This document shows positions 46,893 to 60,681 of a stretch of DNA of 64,000 nt, piece by piece. The notes under the pieces were generated by a model. That model had not been told where the DNA came from. It did not search any database and saw only the letters and a program-made list of their open reading frames with translations. The position numbers were made by a program, and so were the translations under genes. This DNA is from Helicostylum pulchrum (Eukaryota > Mucoromycota > Mucoromycetes > Mucorales > Mucoraceae): contig JAIXMO010000014.1 in the NCBI GenBank assembly GCA_025677825.1, positions 310,001-374,000 of the forward strand. The letters are read 5' to 3'. Numbering within the stretch: position 1 is the first letter of the stretch; each line of letters begins with the position of its first letter.

Positions 46893-48490
46893 ATGGGAAA
46901 CGTTTGTTGTAAAGAAGAACCTGTTGATTTATTAAGTGAAGGTATATATAAAAAAATATATAAGGGAAAGGGGTTTTAATTGAAATTTTGTAAAGAATAG
47001 TGGAACTATCACATTTTGTACTATTAAGATCAGTTGGTAAAGGCGCTTTTGGAAAAGTACGAGTGGTTCAACACAAGGGAACCAAAAAATTATACGCTTT
47101 AAAATACATTAATAAAGACAAGTGTATTCAAATGAAGGCAATTGAAAATATTATCTCGGAACGAAGACTATTAGAACACATTAATTACAACTTGATTGTT
47201 AATTTACGGTATGCCTTTCAAGACGATGAAAACTTATTTATGATATTAGATCTTATGTTGGGTGGTGATTTAAGGTTTCATTTGGATAGGTCGGGTCATT
47301 TACCTGAAAAGTATGTTCAATTTTATGCGGCTGAAATCGCTTCAAGTTTAAATTATTTACATGGCAAAAATATCATTCACAGGTAATAAAACATAATATG
47401 GCGTGAATACACTTGTTATTAAAATCTTCTCCTTCTTAAGGGATTTAAAACCTGATAACATACTTTTGGATGAAAAAGGGCACGCGCACTTGACAGATTT
47501 TAATGTGGCAGCTCAAATAAGCCAAAATAGAACAAAACCTCTTACTTCCATCGCAGGCAGTTTAGCGTATATTTCTCCAGAAGTACTAAATAAACAGGGG
47601 TACTCTTATTCTGTTGACTGGTGGTCTCTCGGTATCGTACTTTTTGAACTTTTATATGGCTATGTAAGTATAAAAAAGGTTACATCTAGGATATAAATGT
47701 GTATTTATTTAAATTCTAGAGACCTTTTCGAGCAAAATCAAACGATGAATTGCAAAGGATGATTATTCATGATACCGTTGATTTTCCTAAAGAACCAAAA
47801 GTATCTTCAGATGCAATTCATTTTATTCGTGAATTATTAACTCGAGATATCGATAAACGTATTGGAGTGGGCGAATCAGGTTTTAAGAGACTCAAGAAAC
47901 ATCCCTGGTTGCAACATACATGTTGGGATATCTTATCTTCTAAAACAGTTGGAGCACCATTTATACCCGATGTAACTGATTTATATTGTGTAATAAACAA
48001 CTCTTTTATTTATATTTATATATTAGGAAAAGAGATCAAATTTCGATCCGACACATGAACTAGAAGAAGTTTTGTTAGAAGATAACCCTCTTAAGGTTAA
48101 AAAGAGATCGCCTCCTAGAGAACCAAGTACCGATGGTATGTATCCTACAACCGCCATTATGAAAGATAAACAGTTGTTGGAAGGAAAATTTATTATCTAT
48201 GATTATACAAAACCCGAAGAAAATCAAAAGAGGTGTAGTTTACCTTCGTTAGTAACGTACAGCCATAAACCGAAAAACAAGGTAAAAAACTTTTTTTTAA
48301 AAAAAAACTTGTTTCATAACATTTTCTTTAGGAGGAAAGAAATTCTTCAGATGAAAGCTTTCCAATGTTGCAAGAGGATAACTCTACGCAGTTGCCTAAT
48401 TTTTCATTTTCGAATATGGATACAGATAGTTTACTAAATAAGCCCCCTACTGCCGCCACTGTTACACGAAAGAGAGACCCCTCTTTTTGA
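46893..48490 (+). CDS. Ser/Thr protein kinase, STK32/YANK type
   Basis: AGC-group kinase resembling vertebrate STK32 (YANK). Six exons: 46893-46941, 47001-47382, 47441-47663, 47720-47971, 48027-48281 and 48332-48490; phases close to 439 aa. The start MGNVCCKEEP is an N-myristoylation signal with adjacent cysteines for palmitoylation, so membrane attachment is likely. Kinase landmarks: GKGAFGKV (29-36), YALKYI with Lys51, HRDLKPDN (143-150), DFNVAA (163-168), YISPEVL and DWWSLGIVLFELL. DFN instead of DFG is the STK32 hallmark and, with LMLGGDLRFHL, supports the call. The acidic and Ser-rich tail (~150 residues) has no recognised domain. Substrates are unknown. Confidence 0.88.
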
Positions 48491-49860
48491 AGTAATCAGA
48501 AGAAAGGGGGTAATAAAATTTTCTCTTACAATATTTAAAGAATCCCCCCTCTTTTTTTTTCTTTTCTTTGTTGTTATAATACATAAATATACTTGTTATG
48601 TATTACTTACTTAACAGTAGTCTGACAGTAATTAGTGAGGTACGAAAAAAAAGATATACTTGCAATTCTTTTTTAATTAAGCTATTTAATGACGTTTATT
48701 TTCGCGAGGACTAAAGCTTTTGGATTCATTATCGGGTAAAAAAAATACGTTTCTATTATCACAAAAAAAAAATTTCGATCAATCATAAAGGAACGAAAAA
48801 AAAATACATCAACACCTTTGTACACGCAGCGTATTATTCCATCGCGCTGAAATCAAACCCCGTCTTTATAACATTTGTTAACATTAAGCGCCATGTTTTT
48901 AATACAATTCCTTTAAATAATTAAATATCTGTATGGCAACTCCTTTAGCTAATTGATCAAAGATTTCAAAGAATCCAACTTTTCGAAGATAATAATCTGC
49001 GTGACTCTCGATCGAATGTGATCGGATATATACGAACTTGCATGAAAAAAAAATGATCGAACTCATTTAACTATCTCAAATTAAAAGATTGAGAAGAAGG
49101 TCCCCGAGTATCCGGTGTAGAACCAGTGAATGCGTACAAACATAAAGTTTATGGTGGTGTAACTTTTTTTTTTACATGCCCGGCACTACTTTTTACACGC
49201 TGGTGCTACGAATAAAATGTTTGGTTGGAGTCTCCTAAATATTAACCAGATTAGGGTAATCCAGGTGCCCGAATTTAATTGCTACACAATCTCAGTTTAT
49301 AAAAAAAAAGGGCTTTAAGGAAATGATCTAAAACCTTTCAGGATTTTTTTTTTCAGGGTCTTCAAGATATCCGTATCTATAAACTTGAAATAATTGTAAA
49401 GACGAAGATATAGAACACTAGTTCTTTCTTTTTTTTCAAAGGTTTTACTTGAAAGTATAGAAATAATGCAATGCCTTAAAGATAAATTTCACTAAAATAA
49501 AAGCACTCGCGCAGGTTACATATTGCATATAAGATGTGTCCATGTTTCACTAATAAGGTAGATATTTATTGGTAGAAATTGAAGTAAAAACGAAAAAGTA
49601 AAAACGTTAAGCCATGTTACTAATTTCGTACTCATTTTTAAAAAGATTATATAATGCATATGTGCAACTTTCCTTAGATAGAATTTATAGCGGTATAAAA
49701 GCTCAATTTGTATTAGAGTCATTTGAAAAAAAAATAGATTAGAGTAGAATAAAATAAAAAGTTTTGTTTTGGAAGTTTGCTTGCAAACCAATAAATTATT
49801 TTACTTTATTTTTTTTTGTGATTATCACATTAGGTTATATTCGAATAAAGATGTTTTTTT
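48491..49860. other. Intergenic; decayed duplicate of the 54-kb flank
   Basis: No gene seen. TTTAATTGCTACACAATCTC at 49274-49293 recurs exactly at 54126-54145, with looser similarity for ~200 bp before it (ATAAAGTTTATG and others). This marks the 3' flanks of the two hexosaminidase copies as parts of one old duplicated unit. Confidence 0.5.
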
Positions 49861-51624
49861 TTAGGCTTCGAGACTAGGATCGTTAAGATCACAAGCGTTA
49901 GGATGAGTGGCACAGTACTTGGGTTGAACAGGTTCAGCATTAATACCACGAGCTTGCATACGGTAAACCCAATCATAGAAACGTTCAGAAGATTGCTTAA
50001 CAGTACGTCTTTCACCATCTCTGTTGTAAGAACCAGACCAGTAGACTTCAGCAGCAGAGGCAGAACGAGGCCAGAGACGACCATCAATAACGGTAGGACC
50101 GGTTTGTTCAGCCCACATAGCGAGTTCGCCACCAAGAACCTTACCAGTGTGATCCTTTTCAATACCCTTGGTCATGTCATAACCATAAATACGTTGCCAT
50201 GTCTTGAAAGGTCCACACCAGGAACCAGCGTTACCAGCATAATTGTGAACATCTTCAGGAGTTTCGGTTTGATTGGGACTGTGATAACGTTCATCAAGTC
50301 CAAGCCATCCTAAAATTAAGCAAACCATTTAATACACTTTTCCTTTTTAATTTTTTTTATAAAACTTACCACCGTGACCACAATCAAGATAGAAATAATC
50401 AAAGTTGGAAACAATAACATCGTAACCTTGAGCGGTATAGGTAGAGGGAGGAGACAACCAAGTTTGTATAATAGTGTTCTTGTCATAGTCACCACCATCT
50501 CTGATAGGATCTTCCCAGAGCATAGGTCTCTTCTTGAGATCGGTTGTAACATAGTCCAAGAATTTGGTGGTCCATTCAAACCATACTTCTAAAGTGGTCA
50601 TATTGTTCTTGGCCTTGTAAGCTTGAACATCTTCATTCAAATCCCAACACTTGGTGTTAATTTCATCACCACCAGTGTGATAAACGGAATCGGGGAAGGC
50701 TTCAGAAACATCCTTAGCAATAGTCTTGACGAGGTCATAAGCGTAGTCACTGACAGGGTTAAGTTGACCAGCAGGAGGTTCAGCGGCATAAGGACCCCAG
50801 AAGACATCAGTACAGATCATAGCATCAGGGTGAGATTCAACAATGGAAGCAGTATGAGCAGGCATATCGATTTCGACAACGACACGAATACCACGTTCTT
50901 CAGCGTGCTTGATGACGTTTTGAACATCTTCGGCGGTATAAACTTCCTTGGCGGAGTAAGCACCCTTCTTACTGATTTCGGGAAGAGACTTGAGTTCAAG
51001 AGGCCATGATTGAGAATCAGTTACATGCCAATGTAAAACGTTCATCTTGTTGTAAGATTGAGCTTCGAGGGTACGCAAGATATCCTTGACAGGGTAATAG
51101 TTACGAGAAGTATCCAACAAGATACCACGATGAACATAAGTGGGAGCATCATTAATATTGGCAGTATGAGCAACTAAATTATCTTCCTCATCGGCTTCAA
51201 CCAACTGAGAGAAAGTTTCCAAAGAACGGAGAGCACCAACCCAGGTCTTGGCCTTGACGGTAGCGAAACCACCTAACTCGGGAACATCGAGGGTATAAGA
51301 TTCATCAACACCCAAATCAACCTTGGCGCTGTTATCGGAAACTTGGAAGTTGATACCTTCGAGCTCGTTGTTAGTAGGAGTAGTGGTAGTGTTGTCAGTA
51401 CCAACAGAGACAGGAACCCATCTTTCCTTCTTGATCAAATCAATATAACGATCAGCGGCCTTTTGAAGGTTATCGTTTTGAATACCCTGGAAAGCGAACT
51501 TATCGGAAAGAACAGCAGTGGTACCGGACCACTCAACTTCTTGAGGAATAGGGAAGAGGAAGGTCTTAGCTTCAACAGAAGCAGTGACCAATGCACATGC
51601 AGCGACGAGAGATAACAATTTCAT
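49861..51624 (-). CDS. Secreted beta-N-acetylhexosaminidase, GH20, copy 1
   Basis: Releases terminal GlcNAc/GalNAc from chitin oligomers or glycans (family knowledge). Exons 51624-50370 and 50309-49861 join to 567 aa. The start MKLLSLVAACALV is chosen over an in-frame ATG 16 codons upstream because copy 2 starts there and it gives a typical signal peptide, likely cut after VEA (residue 19). Catalytic Asp320-Glu321 are in HTGGDEINTKCW. Other GH20 marks are KMNVLHWHVTDSQSWPL, EIDMPAHT, YFYLDCGHGG and GGELAMWAEQ. An N-glycosylation-rich loop (TDNTTTTPTNN) lies near residue 78. Tandem paralogue of the gene at 55909-57677, same strand. Confidence 0.95.
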
Positions 51625-54600
51625 TTTAAGATAATTGTTTTTTGATAAGTAAGAAAGATTGTCAAAAAGCAAGTTCGTTTTTATATGAAAAAAAAGTAAA
51701 AATGGTACACAATATGCTGTATCTGTGGTAACTAAAACAGAATCGACAAATCATAAATTCAGAAAATAAAATTAAAGTTGGATTATCTAATTATTAGGGG
51801 TAGAAACCTTATGAATGTATAGAATTCTTCCTTTTTTTTGGTCTTACAAAAACCAAATTCGGATACAATTTCATCTTGCAGTATTTGTCTTTGGTTACTA
51901 CAAAGTTGTTACCCCTCCTCCTTTTTCTTTGCATGAATATATTTCACACAAATCAGCTCATAAATGTGTTCTGGATTTTTTTTCTTCAACTCATCTTGTT
52001 TCTCTTTTGGGTACCATGGAACTAGTAATCAAAATTTATTATTTTGTGCACATTTATTTTGATGTTTTTGTTTCTCACGCGTTACCAGCACAGAACTTAT
52101 ATAATCATATAAATGATGCTAGTCATTCCACACATACTCTCTGGTTCGATAAAAAAACAAATGACTTATCATGAATTACATCCGAAGGATTCTCATACTA
52201 ATGTTTCTTTTATAATAACACCATCACTATCATTCAGTTATTTATTTTACAAAAAAAAAACTTAATCTTTTACGTATATAGTTCTTTTTCTTATTCACAA
52301 TTTTTGATACGATAAGGTCCTGTTGGGATTATGAATGGAAACCTCATATTGGGGATGTTAATTTAAAAAGAACGGTAGTAGTCTTAATCGAAACTTGAAA
52401 TGTATAATCATATGTGGTAAGTTACAAGTACTCACTTTTTTTTTTTTGATTGGGTATTATTGTTAGGGATTATTGTGAACACAGGGACAAACTTTCCGTT
52501 GATCATTTATCTGTAATAATAGATCACTATGACGAACTTCGTAGTTGGTGAAGGTTTTTTTTTTGGCCGGTACATACGTACATATCGAATGTTAATTATT
52601 TACAAATTATAAAAAATACGTCGATTCGTATCTCTTTAAGTTCAGCATATACGGTTCTTTCCGTTTGGTCTCGATTTTAAGCACTCGGATTTATTATGGC
52701 AACCTTATGTTAAAAATATTAGATTTATTAAACCAGTTACAATTTTGGATATAAAAGTTGTGTTTTATGTTTACATAACTCCCATTCACATCTAACAATG
52801 GAGGACTACACAGCTCGTACCTAAAAATGGTATGTAACTTTAGTCCAAATAAATTGAATGCTCAAGCTCAGGCCTTTTTTTTAAAAAAAAATCTTTACTG
52901 GAAGGGCAATATTTGTAAGCAACGAAGAACACCGTTGCCAAAGTCCTCGTGAACACAAAAAAAAAAAGAGAAATCCGGCAATAATTTATATTATAAATTG
53001 TAAAATAGTATTTTACGCACGCTTGACAAAAAATGAAGGGATTATAGTGATATGAGTAATAACCCATCTATTACGCTTTTTGTTGTCGAAGAAATGAAGA
53101 AATAAAAAACTTGTACTTTAACTCGATAAGCTAATAATAGTTATTTAGCTCCTAAAGAAATGTGATACCTTCGCAATTTATGTTAGTGTGATATATTGGA
53201 CGCTCTAGCCCACTTTCAACTAGTAAATAACAAAGCCTCGCTTAAAATCGTCTGTAGGACTTTAAATGGGGTCAAGGAAGTTACACTCCCACTCTTATAA
53301 ATAATCAGTAATATTTTTTTTTCGAGAATAATTTTATTTCATAATGATTTTCATTCCTTTTTTATAATACAGATGTGAAGCTAAATTAAGTAAGACTCAT
53401 AAATAAAACGTATACATGTTAATGTTGACAATAGAATAGTAATGTACTTGTATAGTAACTTTTCTGAAATAAAGAATTCTTTTAAAAATATGTAATCAAT
53501 TGTAAATATTTAAGGTATTATTTTTCGATAGAGCAACGAGGAAATTGAACATATTAATTTGAATAGATAGCTGTTCGAGATATATTAGTACGCGTCATAA
53601 AAAAATAATTAGTCAAATGTATAATTATCCTTTTGATCATAAAGTTTTACCATCTTACTCGTGTTATTAAATAAAGATACACAAATGGACCCCACGTTTA
53701 ATAATTTTAACAGCATGTATGCTTATAAAATATGTGAAAATAAATTGTTTAGATAAACAACCATAGAAAGTAGGGAATACCAGCTTTTGAGAAAATGGTA
53801 ATTTCTGCATAACTAATCAAAAGAGAGTTGCTGCGAGTATCGGCTCACAATTATGCTCAATTTGATATACTAATAAAAGACGATAAAAAACATCATTAGG
53901 TTTGCTTATAAAAGGTACATAATTATTTCCACTGATCTCGCAGTAATAGCCTTAGATGAGGAATGCCGAGAATCCGGTTAAAAAGAAGCAGTTGAGAAGG
54001 GCGATAGTGAATAGCGTACGAGAATAAAGTTTATGTCCGTGTAACCTTCTACCCAACCTCATTAGTACTGGTGCGGTTTGTTAGGTTCACGAAAATTACT
54101 AAATTAGGGACATCAGGTGTCTGATTTTAATTGCTACACAATCTCCCATGTTTAATGTGTACAGAAAAAAATACGCTGTGACTTTTCGGCCTGTAACTAT
54201 TTTATTCTCTCTTTTAATGCTTGAGTAAAATAACACGAACTTGAAGTTTATATGTCTTCATATCATTTGTTACTAATAACTATTTTGCTGTCGAAAAATA
54301 ATTTCTAAAATCATTATTTTTTTTATGGACCGCAAAAAATCGCAAAGATTTATTAAAATATTTAAAATGCAGTATTAACTTTAAAAAAAAAAGAAATGGT
54401 TATAGGGAAAACGTTCATACACGTTTTATTTGCGCTTTCAAACTTAAAAAAATAAATAAGTTTGAGCAATAAGTGCACATCCTTGTTGGAGTAAAAAGAT
54501 TTATTATCCAATTGGGAATGCAATGTTTCTCTTTTTTATTATATTTCTTCACGACCACGCATCTATCTAAATGAAGCTTGTTGATCATAACTAATATGGT

Positions 54601-55908
54601 TTTTTTTTATAAAAGAGTGGCACTACATTATGTTCGCTTAAATAGCACTATTCTACGTATCGAAATGATCATATTATCAACAAAAAGATTAGGCTAGTAA
54701 CAGAATGAAAGGTCATAGCCTACATAGTTAAAAGAGAACTCGCGGCCAATAAATCTTAAGGAAGGTGCGTTTTCTTGTAGCCCAAATATCTGTAGGTTTT
54801 TTATATTGGCAACGATTTTAAGCTTGATACTCTGATTCTTTTATAAAGAGCTTATAGGTTGTTTTTATAATCGGCTTGCCGTAGCTTTTTATTGTTGCTA
54901 TGTTGTTGTTTATCAGCGTATAAGATTCATAATTTATTAATATCTTGTATATTCATAAGTTATTTAAATATAAATAGTTATGTTTATTAATTAATTGCGT
55001 TATTTTATACATGTTGAATTCAAGTTAATCTTATAGAGAAATTATATTGAAGTTGATCGCGAATACATTTTGTTATCAGATTATTTAACGCATCAAACTC
55101 GAATACGAAGTGCTGGAAATATTTTTTAAAATTATAATGCCAGCGTAGATATTATGTACTTTTGGGAGTTTCGAAAATTATTGACACTACTCGATATTAT
55201 TAAACTAAAGTAGGAATGCACGTTTTTTTTTTTGTGTTTTGGGGTTAAATCTTGGTACACTCTCAACTGACACTATTAAACCAGTATTTATTTGAGACGA
55301 AATAAGTAACTTGTTTTTTTTTAATAAAAAAAGAGAGTACATTGTTTCCTGTTTGCATAAAAGTAAATAAAAAAAGATTATTGAAAAATGGTTTAAAAAA
55401 AGAAAAATCTGTTTAACACGTTAATTTATTCAGAATTGAAGAAGATAGAAAAGTGATATTTCTCAGGACAGCGTAGCTTATGGGATCAACTTAAAATTCA
55501 TTGCTTTCAAAACATATAAAATAAGTCTAACTAAAATCCAACTCTCCAGAGAGCTCAAAACACTAAGTTACGTTACTAATTTTAGACAAGCCCAATACGC
55601 CTGTGGATTATATAATGCGTGCAATTTTCCTTACTCGGGATCCCAATGTTGATAAAATTACGAGTTAGTTATAGTAGCTATTATAGGGTTACCAGCCCTT
55701 TTTATTAAAGAAAAAAAATAGATTAGTTAGAAAAAGTATGTAGAAAATAGAATAAAGCGGTTGATTTTTTTTGTGGGTTTGATAACAAACAATTAAATTA
55801 GGAAATTTTATTATTATTATTATTATGGGGTAAAGGAGTTTATGTGTAATTAGCACGTTAGGTTATTCATATAAGTGATACATTAATGTCAATTTCTTTT
55901 GGAGTTGT
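51625..55908. other. 4.3-kb spacer between hexosaminidase copies
   Basis: The part to ~52200 is the copy-1 promoter; the part from ~53900 is the old 3' flank of copy 2. I see no credible gene. The ORF at 51815-52174 lies inside the promoter region and its frame is not kept in the copy-2 promoter, so I regard it as chance. Confidence 0.5.
51742..51800 (-). promoter_or_regulatory. Promoter element pair shared with copy 2
   Basis: ATCGACAAATCATAAA at 51742-51757 and TAATTATTAGGGG near 51788-51800 recur upstream of copy 2 (about 57815-57867) with the same order and spacing, while the surrounding DNA has diverged. Conservation in otherwise decayed flanks suggests function (inference). Confidence 0.4.
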
Positions 55909-57677
55909 TTAGGCTTCGAGGCTAGGATCGTTAAGATCACAAGCGTTAGGATGAGTGGCACAGTACTTGGGTTGAACAGGTTCAGCATTAATACCACGAG
56001 CTTGCATACGGTAAACCCAATCGTAGAAACGTTCAGAAGATTGCTTAACAGTACGTCTTTCACCATCTCTGTTGTAAGAACCAGACCAGTAGACTTCAGC
56101 AGCAGAGGCAGAACGAGGCCAGAGACGACCATCAATAACGGTAGGACCGGTTTGTTCAGCCCACATAGCGAGTTCGCCACCAAGAACCTTACCAGTGTGA
56201 TCCTTTTCAATACCCTTGGTCATGTCATAACCATAAATACGTTGCCATGTCTTGAAAGGTCCACACCAGGAACCAGCGTTACCAGCATAATTGTGAACAT
56301 CTTCAGGAGTTTCGGTTTGATTGGGACTGTGATAACGTTCATCAAGACCAACCCATCCTAAAATTAAGCAAACCATTTAATACGTTTTTTCCTTTTCTTT
56401 AATTTATTTTTATAAAACTTACCACCGTGGCCACAATCAAGATAGAAATAATCAAAGTTGGAAACAACAACATCGTAACCTTGAGCGGTATAGGTAGAAG
56501 GAGGAGCCAACCAAGTTTGGACAATAGTGTTCTTGTCATAGTCACCACCATCTCTGATAGGATCTTCCCAGAGCATAGGTCTCTTCTTGAGATCGGTTGT
56601 AACATAGTCCAAGAATTTGGTGGTCCATTCAAACCATACTTCTAAAGTGGTCATATTGTTCTTGGCCTTGTAAGCTTGAACATCTTCATTCAAATCCCAA
56701 CACTTGGTGTTAATTTCATCACCACCAGTGTGATAAACGGAATCGGGGAAGGCTTCAGAAACATCCTTAGCAATAGTCTTGACGAGGTCATAAGCGTAGT
56801 CACTGACAGGGTTAAGTTGACCAGCAGGAGGTTCAGCGGCATAAGGACCCCAGAAGACATCAGTACAGATCATAGCATCAGGGTGAGATTCAACAATGGA
56901 AGCAGTGTGAGCAGGCATATCGATTTCGACAACGACACGAATACCACGTTCTTCAGCGTGCTTGATGACGTTTTGAACATCTTCGGCGGTATAAACTTCC
57001 TTGGCGGAGTAAGCACCCTTCTTACTGATTTCGGGAAGAGACTTGAGTTCAAGAGGCCATGATTGAGAATCAGTTACATGCCAATGTAAAACGTTCATCT
57101 TGTTGTAAGATTGAGCTTCGAGGGTACGCAAGATATCCTTGACAGGGTAATAGTTACGAGAAGTATCCAACAAGATACCACGATGAACATAAGTGGGAGC
57201 ATCGTTAATTTTGGCAGTATGAGCAACTAAAGTATCCTTCTCACCGGCTTCAACCATTTGAGAGAAAGTTTCCAAAGAACGGAGAGCACCAATCCAGGTA
57301 GCAGCTCTAACGTTGGCGAAACCACCTAACTCGGGAACATCGAGGGTATAAGATTCATCAACACCCAAATCAACCTTGGCACTGTTATCGGAAACTTGGA
57401 AGTTGATACCTTGGAGCTCGTTGTGAGTAGGAGTAGTGGTAGTGTTGTCAGTACCAACAGAGACAGGAACCCATCTTTCCTTCTTGATCAAGTCGAGGTA
57501 ACGATCAGCAGCCTTTTGAAGGTTCTTGTTTTGGATACCTTGGAAACTGAACTTGTTAGAAAGAATAGCAGTGGTACCGGACCACTCAACTTCTTGAGGA
57601 ATAGGGAAGAGGAAGGTCTTGGCTTCAACAGAAGCGGAGACCAATGCACAAGCGGCTACGAGAGATAACAATTTCAT
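55909..57677 (-). CDS. Secreted beta-N-acetylhexosaminidase, GH20, copy 2
   Basis: Exons 57677-56423 and 56357-55909, exactly the same lengths as in copy 1 (1255 and 449 nt), giving 567 aa. Same signal peptide, Asp320-Glu321 pair and GH20 boxes. Amino-acid differences sit mainly before residue ~171 (for example DKFAFQ against NKFSFQ, KAKTWVG against RAATWIG), then a few near 380-395 (TWLSPP/TWLAPP, DVIV/DVVV) and one after the intron (GWLG/GWVG). The stretch in between is identical at the protein level. The two enzymes probably share substrate and differ, if at all, in expression or surface. Confidence 0.95.
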
Positions 57678-60600
57678 GTTTGGATTATTAAAAAGATTGA
57701 ATAAAGGGATGAAGATAAAAAAAAAAGGAAATTGTTGAAAAACCAGTTACTTTTATATGATTTTTCCCGGAGTCCAATAATACTATAGGCTTGTTAGTTC
57801 TGCGGTAAAACATAATCGACAAACCATAAATGGGAATTTTAAAGTTTTATTATATAATTATTAGGGGAGGGTAAGAACCCTTATATGATGTTTAAAATTT
57901 ATCATTGTTTTGGGTCTTACAAATTTGATTTTTTTTTTCTTCGTTGACTATTTTGACCTTTTCGTTCTGTAATGATCACAGCAATTACTTTTTCTTCTCT
58001 TGCATGAATCTAGTTTACACAAAATAATTAACTCATTAAAGAGACTAGATCTAGATGTTCTTGCTCAATTCAATAGACACTACTTTCGGTACCATGGAAG
58101 TAGCATGTATATTTTTTTCTGCTCTTTAGTGTGCGCTTATTTGATGTTTTTATTTCTCACACGCCGAGACTAAATTTACCTGGAGAGTATACTTATATAA
58201 TCATATAGGCTACCGGTCGTTCTATCTTTCTCTCTATTACTTTATATTTTTTTCTCAGTTTCTTGAGAAAGAATTACAGTATCATTATTTACCGTCATCT
58301 CTATATAACAATATTTCCGCTTAAAGTCAGTTAATACAAAAAAAAGAAATATAATAAAAGAAAACTCTCATGATCCATAAATACATAAATTAAGGTTTGC
58401 TGTCTTAAAGACGTATATTAAAATATAATATAAACCACTTTACACTCTATCGCTTTTTTTTCCTACATTGTTTTCTACTTTTTATTTGTAATATGGCGTA
58501 CTATTTTTCTCTTTCGCTGACATAGGTTGAATTAGACAGAATATCAACCTTGTTTTTTTTACAGCTTATATTACAAATCTTTCACAAAAATAATTAAAAA
58601 AGAATGATCACTGTGGAACATTTCACAAAGAAAGACTTGGAGTTGTACATATTTTGATAGGTTGCTAGATTACTTAGAGGGCACCCCCACCATGACCAAT
58701 AGGTTTGGGTTATCTCGCTCGTTTTTTTTTTATTACATGATTTTATTTCATGAGAATCGAATTCTAACAATTTTTTATAATAATTTATGTAAAAAAATAA
58801 AAGAAAGGTACATGTATAAAAAAGTAATTTTGTGCATTTGTTTTTTATATATTTTTCAGTAGATAAAGTATTTAGTACTAGTGAATTGCGTAACGATCTA
58901 GGTTTTTACGCGTTAGTCGTGTAGGAACTGTATTCTTGTTCCACTGGGAACGGAGTGTTTAAAAAAAGTAAAAAGGCATTAAAAAAATAGCGACAAGGTA
59001 AAGGAGACAACAATAAAAAAAATTATGCGTATGGATGGTACGCGTTTCCAAGTCTTCTATATTCTGCCTATTTGATTACATATTAATACATATTCTGGTA
59101 AAGAATAACGAAAAAAGGTCATACATTATTTATTTATTTTCGTCCGAATTATGTAAAGCTATTTTATTACGTTATCCTAATTTTGTGAAAGGGTTCCATC
59201 AGGGTACCACAGGTTAAAAAAGTGCCTCCCTGATCCAACAAGGGTCATTTTTTTATTCCCAATTAAGGTTTGATTCCCCAGAGAATTTTCCTCAATCTCT
59301 CTTTCGATTTGTTGTTCAAAGCAAGTGTGGGGAAATTTTTTCGTTCTATTAAGTCCGAGGATTTTGAGTATAAGTGACAGCAAGATACTTACTCTAACAA
59401 TAAAATAAGTTATAAAATCGGGATTATCTTTTTTTATACAATTTCGTGCAATGGCTTTCTCCTTATCTCATAACACGATACGTGAAAAGAGGGTCCTTTT
59501 TTTTAATCAGTCTAATTTTTTATTGATAAATTTATTTCGTGTTCCAATATTTCCTTAATCTGTCTAAACTAATAACTACTGGATCCTGGCTAAAGCAAAA
59601 TTTATCTTCGTACTCAGATTACGTGATCAATATCCCACACAAAAGAAAAGATGTAACTTTTACCGTCAAACTATTCCAATATTGCAATTGTTTTTATATC
59701 GTGATGTTTTTTTTTTGAACGTATATCTCTCTTGTATAAAACTTGTATTTAATTGGTTTAACTCTGACATATTTAATTTACTTCTTATCCCCGAGGTCAC
59801 TCAAATCGACATGAGCGGGACGATCAAAAATGGCAAGGGTAATTGATGATCCGATTCGTTGACATAAAACGTGGCATGTGAAAGTCAGTTTTTTCATGTA
59901 ACGTTTTTTTTAAAGCAAACGAATATACATGGTTAGTTAATCGAATGTAATAGTATTGAACTATTAAAAAAAAAACTCTAAAGAAAGTCTAATAAATATT
60001 TATTAAGTCTGTTTGAAAACATTGTGTTGAAGTTTTTTTGTTTCCATATTTTTAGAAATGTTTGAAGTATTAAAGTACTTATATGTTAATAACTATATTT
60101 CAATTTGTTTCCTAAGCGTTAAATAAATTTCAAGTATACATAAATCTAATAGATAAAAAACAATGGTATAACTAAAAAAAATAAAAAAGGTTCACTGTCT
60201 AAAGAACGCTATTCCAGTTTTATACTGACGTCTATAAGGGTCACGGAGATGTCAAACAAGCAAACAAAAAAAGTGCTACTAGTCATTTAAAACTATCTTG
60301 AGTTAAGACCGAAAGAAAAAAAGGGTCGGATGTTTTTTTTTCGTAGCATAGTGTACACAGAATGTAGATCTTATCCCAAAAAAAAAAAAAAGTTGACACT
60401 TATTCAATGGCGTAATTTTTCGAAGTACCTATATAAATTTAGTATAGGCTGCATAAACCAGAACACATCGTTGCTTACGGAAGATTTAGTACTAACTGTT
60501 AACTATGCATAACCTTTTTTGATTTTGAATTAAATTAAGTTTGATTTTTAAGCTTTTCTGCAGTTTTTTCGAATATAATTGGTTAAGTAAAACTGTCAAG

Positions 60601-60681
60601 TAAAAAGTTTAGTTTTTATTCATGTGATGGTAATATATGATGTATAACTAATAAGTTCGCTTGTATAGTTTATTATTTTTG
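57678..60681. other. Long gene-poor stretch
   Basis: The first ~500 bp are the copy-2 promoter (shared elements at 57815-57867, ACCATGGAA near 58090 as in copy 1). The rest is AT-rich with chance ORFs only; no RNA gene recognised by eye. Confidence 0.5.

Noticed and set aside
49903..51009. Plus-strand ORFs opposite the hexosaminidases (136, 128 and 90 aa)
   Set aside because: They recur in both copies only because the sense genes are conserved; antisense shadows.
51815..52174. 119-aa plus ORF upstream of hexosaminidase copy 1
   Set aside because: The homologous region upstream of copy 2 does not keep the frame, and the product is low in coding character.
59177..59383. T-arm-like GGTTTGATTCCCC suggesting a tRNA
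   Set aside because: No matching acceptor stem or D-arm could be drawn on either strand.
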